This document shows positions 5,821 through 8,769 of a stretch of 8,769 nucleotides of DNA, one piece after another. The translations under genes were made by a program, and so were the position numbers. This stretch comes from Bacteroidales bacterium UBA6360 (GTDB lineage Bacteria > Bacteroidota > Bacteroidia > Bacteroidales > UBA932). The stretch spans positions 1 to 8,769 of the forward strand of contig DJRM01000102.1 of the NCBI GenBank assembly GCA_002440085.1. Direction: 5' to 3'. Within the stretch, counting starts at the first letter, position 1, and each line of letters begins with the position of its first letter. Below the pieces are notes generated by a model. It made no database searches. It had not been told where the DNA came from and worked only from the letters and a program-made list of their open reading frames with translations.

Positions 5821-8408
5821 GGCATTCCCCTCATATAAGAGGATGCTTTCGCGAGCTCTTTTGCGGCGCAGGCAGCTCCCGGAACAGTTCTCTGGACTGT
5901 TCTCGGGACAACTCTCCGGGCGGTTCTCCGGGCAGTTTTCCGGGCAGCCTGACGGCGAAAGTCAAAGGCGAAATTCTGCTCCTGGGGCATGATCGGAGGA
6001 GGCAGGCGGCCGCGGCTTTGTTCTTGTTTTGTCTTGCCGTCCTCACGCTGTACCTATGCTGCCTGCCCCGCGACTTGTTTCCCGATGTCCCTTACTCAAC
6101 CGTCGTCGAGGCTCGTGGAGGAGAACTCCTCGGTGCCCGCACAGCTGATGACGGGCAGTGGCGTTTCCGCCCATCGGACACCATACCGGAGCGCTACGCC
6201 GTATGCCTTGTCCAGTTTGAAGACAGGCATTTCTACACTCACCATGGGATCAATCCGGCCGCTATAGCCCGTGCCGCCCTTCAGAACATCCGCTCCGGCC
6301 GCACCGTCAGCGGCGGCAGCACAATTACCATGCAGGTCATCCGGCTCAGCCGCGCCGCCGGGGCGCGAACCGCAATGAGCCGCTCAGCCAAGGGACAAGG
6401 CAATTCGGCGGACATTCATCCGGATGCGGTTCAGATTCCGAAACGCACATTAGGGGAGAAGATTATCGAGGCACTTCTCGCGACCCGTCTCGAACTGCGA
6501 TGCACAAAAGAGGAAATACTGTCTCTGTATGCTTCCCACGCCCCGTTCGGCGGCAATGTCGTTGGCATAGAAGCCGCATCCCGACGCTATTTTGGCCGCC
6601 CGGCATCCGAACTCTCATGGGCGGATGCCGCCACTCTTGCCGTGCTGCCCAATTCTCCGTCGCTGATTCATCCGGGCAGAAACCGCGACTTGCTCCGCAG
6701 CAAACGCGACAGGCTTCTGACCCGTCTATATAATATAGGTATAATCGACACCGTGACTTTTGAACTTGCCTGTGCCGAGCCTCTCCCCGTACAGCCGCAG
6801 CCTCTTCCGCAGACGGCATATCACCTTGTGGAGAAATTCCATCGCACAGATCCCGGCGAAACCGTTCGCACCGGAGTGGACATATCTCTTCAGAACCATC
6901 TCGAATCTACGATAAACCGTTGGAATACAGAGCTTTCGAGAGTGGGAATCCGCGACCTTGCAGCTGTCGTCATAGACGTTCACACGGGCGAGACACTCGC
7001 ATATTGCGGAAATGCAAACATATCAGAAGTCTCAACCCTGTCCTCGGGCTTCCCTGACAGCGCTTCTGCGGAGAGTCATGCTTCTGCGGCAAACCGTATG
7101 TCTCTTCGAGACGGCGCGCTCGTCGACATCGCGGACTCTCCGAGGAGCACCGGAAGCATTCTCAAGCCGTTTCTCTACGGAGCCATGCTGCAGAACGGTG
7201 ACATTTTGCCCCATACCCTCATCCCAGACACTCCTCTGAACGTCGGTGGCTTCACTCCGCAGAACTTTGATCTTCAGTTTTCGGGCGCCGTCTCAGCGTC
7301 CGATGCCCTTGCACGCTCGCTCAATGTCCCTTATGTCAGGATGTTGCGGGACTATGGGGTACGGAATTTTCATGAACTGCTGCGCAAGGCCGGAATGACC
7401 ACCCTTACGCGAGCGCCTGACGAATACGGACTCTCGCTGATTCTCGGAGGTGCGGAAGGCAAGCTTGCCGAGGTCACGAAGATGTATGCCGCGATGTCCG
7501 CCTGGTATCAGCATATCACAGACTGGATTCCATCCGAATGGCCGCTCACTGACCGCTGCGCCCTATGGTGGGTTTTCGACACTCTCAAGGAACTGAACCG
7601 TCCGGACGAGATGGATTGGCGGCTCGTGCCGTCGCTGCATAAAATCGCCTGGAAGACAGGCACGAGCTACGGATTCCGTGACGCCTGGGCTGTCGGAGTG
7701 ACGCGTGACTATGCCGTCGGGGTCTGGGCTGGCAACGCGAACGGCGAGTCTGCCTCCGGACTTGTCGGCGCGAGAACTTCAGGTCCTGTGCTTTTTGACA
7801 TATTCAATATGCTCCCTCCTTCGCGGTGGTTCGACGAGCCTTCCCGCGACGAATACGTCTACGCGGAGGTATGCCGCAGGTCAGGCTTTCTCAAAGGTCA
7901 GTTCTGCGAGGAATGCGACTCCCTGATTGTCCCCACCGCCGCTCTTCGCGGCAGGGTTTGCCCCTACCATAAGCCCGTACTCCTGACGAAGGACGGCACC
8001 CGTCGTCTGACCTCTCCTTCTCCGGGCTGCATCACCCGCAATTTCTTCACCCTTCCGCCGGCTATGGAATGGTACTACCGGCGTTCCCACTCCGACTACA
8101 CCCCGCTTCCGCCCCTGCATCCGGGCACTCTCGCGACGACGTCCTCCCCGATGGCCTTCATCTATCCGGAACATGGCAGCACCGTCTTCATACCCCGGGC
8201 TCTTGATGGTTCCGACGGGGAAATTGTCTTCAGCCTTGCCCACACCAATCCGGAAACCGAAGTCTTCTGGCATCTCGACTCTGATTATGTAGGCTCGACC
8301 CGCTTCGTCCACCGCCTCTCGCTGCGCCCCTCACGAGGCTCCCACACCATCACCGCCGTTGATGTCTCCGGGAATTCCGTCTCGGCGAGGTTTACTGTCG
8401 AGAACTGA
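5817..8408 (+). CDS. pbpC: Penicillin-binding protein 1C (bifunctional glycosyltransferase/transpeptidase)
   Basis: This is a class A penicillin-binding protein that polymerises lipid II and cross-links the stem peptides. Numbering is from TTG 5817. A membrane segment spans about 64-83. The GT51 domain shows EDRHFYTHHG with catalytic E135, SGGSTITMQ (165-173), the KIIE motif with second catalytic E218, and PFGGN (243-247). The transpeptidase has SILK with nucleophile S447, SLN (501-503) and KTGT (613-616). A cysteine-rich stretch (C686, C697, C700, C715, C738) leads into the C-terminal PBP1C domain (about 776-863). TTG 5817 overlaps the preceding stop as TTGA, which suggests translational coupling. 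There is no in-frame ATG before residue 172, well inside the GT51 domain, so the N-terminal 60 residues are uncertain. They are encoded over a tandem repeat and look unlike family members, where only about ten residues usually precede the membrane segment. A roughly 26-residue insertion (182-208) separates GT51 motifs II and III. The family assignment is firm; the start is not. Confidence 0.93.
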   Translation: MRHSPHIRGCFRELFCGAGSSRNSSLDCSRDNSPGGSPGSFPGSLTAKVKGEILLLGHDRRRQAAAALFLFCLAVLTLYLCCLPRDLFPDVPYSTVVEARGGELLGARTADDGQWRFRPSDTIPERYAVCLVQFEDRHFYTHHGINPAAIARAALQNIRSGRTVSGGSTITMQVIRLSRAAGARTAMSRSAKGQGNSADIHPDAVQIPKRTLGEKIIEALLATRLELRCTKEEILSLYASHAPFGGNVVGIEAASRRYFGRPASELSWADAATLAVLPNSPSLIHPGRNRDLLRSKRDRLLTRLYNIGIIDTVTFELACAEPLPVQPQPLPQTAYHLVEKFHRTDPGETVRTGVDISLQNHLESTINRWNTELSRVGIRDLAAVVIDVHTGETLAYCGNANISEVSTLSSGFPDSASAESHASAANRMSLRDGALVDIADSPRSTGSILKPFLYGAMLQNGDILPHTLIPDTPLNVGGFTPQNFDLQFSGAVSASDALARSLNVPYVRMLRDYGVRNFHELLRKAGMTTLTRAPDEYGLSLILGGAEGKLAEVTKMYAAMSAWYQHITDWIPSEWPLTDRCALWWVFDTLKELNRPDEMDWRLVPSLHKIAWKTGTSYGFRDAWAVGVTRDYAVGVWAGNANGESASGLVGARTSGPVLFDIFNMLPPSRWFDEPSRDEYVYAEVCRRSGFLKGQFCEECDSLIVPTAALRGRVCPYHKPVLLTKDGTRRLTSPSPGCITRNFFTLPPAMEWYYRRSHSDYTPLPPLHPGTLATTSSPMAFIYPEHGSTVFIPRALDGSDGEIVFSLAHTNPETEVFWHLDSDYVGSTRFVHRLSLRPSRGSHTITAVDVSGNSVSARFTVEN
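5877..5908 (+). other. Strong hairpin at the macroglobulin/pbpC junction
   Basis: Bases 5877-5888 pair with 5896-5908 to give 12 base pairs with one bulged T at 5903 and a 7-base loop (TCTCTGG). The inner seven pairs are GAACAGT with ACTGTTC. No T-run follows, so it is not a standard intrinsic terminator. It lies 57 bases after the macroglobulin stop and inside the presumed start of pbpC, where it could slow ribosomes, stabilise the upstream message or modulate pbpC expression. It may also simply be a by-product of the repeats it overlaps. Confidence 0.55.
5881..5952 (+). repeat. Degenerate 12-base tandem repeat, six copies
   Basis: Six head-to-tail 12-base units start at 5881, 5893, 5905, 5917, 5929 and 5941. 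Their consensus is approximately CGGGCAGTTCTC, with units 4 and 5 closest to each other and unit 6 matching only in its first seven bases. Because 12 is a multiple of three, the pbpC frame stays open and reads a Ser-Pro-Gly-Ser type repeat, while the +2 frame reads Phe-Ser-Gly-Gln. The array sits between the macroglobulin stop and the PBP1C membrane segment. Confidence 0.8.
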
Positions 8409-8604
8409 CTTCCTCAAATTTCAGATTCTCGCTATTCGGCAAGTCTTTTGTGAAAATGATTCTTCTTTCTGGCAGGCAGTCGGCTGCCACGTCATTCCGA
8501 TTCCTGTCAGCCATTGTCTTGGGCTCTGAAAATTCCCGAAAAACTCTCGAAAAAGTCGTTTGTGCGCAATGCCGTGTATGTCAGCGTGTTGTCGATTGAG
8601 ACTG
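8409..8604. other. Intergenic spacer with no supported gene
   Basis: Apart from the weak stem-loop at 8470-8489, I see no coding sequence, RNA gene or promoter here. A near-direct repeat of CGAAAAA occurs around 8538-8556, just before the A-rich region. A reverse-strand open frame covers this spacer, but it also runs across the downstream promoter and resembles nothing recognisable. Confidence 0.5.
8470..8489 (+). terminator. Weak stem-loop after pbpC, possible terminator
   Basis: TGGCAG at 8470-8475 can pair with CTGCCA at 8484-8489 around an 8-base loop. An alternative uses GGCAG (8475-8479) and CTGCC (8484-8488) around a TCGG tetraloop. It lies about 60 bases after the pbpC stop. No T-run follows, so intrinsic termination is doubtful. 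It is the best candidate between pbpC and the next promoter, where some termination would be expected. Confidence 0.25.
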
Positions 8605-8676
8605 AAAAAATTTGCAAAAAAGTTTGAAAAAAGTTGCGAAAAAGTTTGGAGGTAAAGAAAAAAGGCGTACCTTTGC
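8605..8676 (+). promoter_or_regulatory. Strong Bacteroidota promoter with phased A-tract upstream element, probably for an rRNA operon
   Basis: The -7 element TACCTTTG at 8668-8675 matches TAnnTTTG exactly, and a -33 TTG at 8646-8648 lies 19 bases upstream. Directly before it, A-tracts begin at 8605, 8616, 8627 and 8639, spaced 11, 11 and 12 bases, each followed by a TTG-like step. Such in-phase A-tracts are known to bend DNA and to act as UP-type elements on strong promoters. Together with the leader downstream, this suggests a growth-rate-regulated stable-RNA promoter. Transcription should start near 8680-8683. Confidence 0.8.
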
Positions 8677-8681
8677 AATCC

Positions 8682-8769
8682 CTTTCGGAAACGGGGGTAC
8701 TTCAAGAGCCGCGAGGCACACCGGAAAGCCCTTCTGAAAGGCACAGAAAAGTTCATTGAAAAGACTGAG
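8682..8769 (+). other. Probable rRNA operon leader, cut by the window edge
   Basis: The stretch from the predicted transcription start to the end of the window has no open frame of note. It ends with AAAAGTTCATTGAAAAGACTG, recalling the GTTCTTTGA-type element that commonly precedes 16S rRNA in Bacteroidales. The mature 16S 5' end is not reached, so the identity is inferred from the promoter strength and this element. A tRNA or other stable-RNA operon is the alternative. Confidence 0.5.

Noticed and set aside
5640..5990. Reverse-strand frame with Arg/Thr-rich repeats
   Set aside because: It spans the end of the macroglobulin gene and the tandem repeat. The apparent repeat motif is the complement of the 12-base units.
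5807..5992. Short plus-strand frame with Phe-Ser-Gly-Gln repeats, which could also start at ATG 5843
   Set aside because: Its repetitive protein is just the 12-base repeat read in another frame. There is no convincing ribosome binding site or recognisable domain, although its stop overlaps ATG 5989.
5989..6267. Separate plus-strand protein starting at ATG 5989
   Set aside because: The downstream sequence is clearly conserved PBP1C in another frame. The ATG matters only as a possible frameshifted pbpC start.
8421..8756. Reverse-strand frame of 111 codons in the right-hand spacer
   Set aside because: It crosses the promoter and the A-tract array. Its Phe-rich segment is the complement of the A-tracts, and it has no recognisable domain.

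Overview
The window looks like a chromosomal segment of a Bacteroidota species, probably of the order Bacteroidales, with fairly high GC by eye. Two observations point there. The intergenic promoters fit the Bacteroidota pattern TTG-N19-TAnnTTTG exactly and do not resemble sigma-70 sites. Both large proteins also read like the Bacteroidales versions of their families. I cannot name a genus. No mobile element, CRISPR array, tRNA or complete rRNA gene is visible.

Layout: positions 1-108 hold a short upstream region with an inverted repeat and a consensus promoter. Positions 109-5820 encode a very large thioester-containing bacterial alpha-2-macroglobulin lipoprotein. Its stop codon overlaps a TTG start (TTGA) for a penicillin-binding protein 1C (pbpC, 5817-8408). 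The first 180 bases of that second frame are odd: they contain six copies of a 12-base tandem repeat and a strong hairpin, and the protein has no ATG before its membrane segment. Positions 8409-8769 are non-coding. They hold a weak hairpin, then helically phased A-tracts, then a second consensus promoter, then a leader resembling the region just upstream of Bacteroidales 16S rRNA. An rRNA operon probably starts just beyond the right edge.

How the genes work together: the alpha-2-macroglobulin/PBP1C pairing is a recognised conserved bacterial arrangement. The macroglobulin is thought to trap proteases that reach the periplasm, using a bait region and the reactive CTEQ thioester. PBP1C is a bifunctional glycosyltransferase/transpeptidase thought to repair peptidoglycan after envelope damage. 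The single promoter at the left edge and the overlapping stop and start suggest one co-transcribed, possibly translationally coupled, envelope-defence operon. I do not see a wholly new system. The least explained parts are the repeat-bearing junction with its unclear pbpC start, lineage-specific low-complexity insertions in both proteins, a cysteine cluster in PBP1C, and the A-tract array upstream of the probable rRNA promoter.
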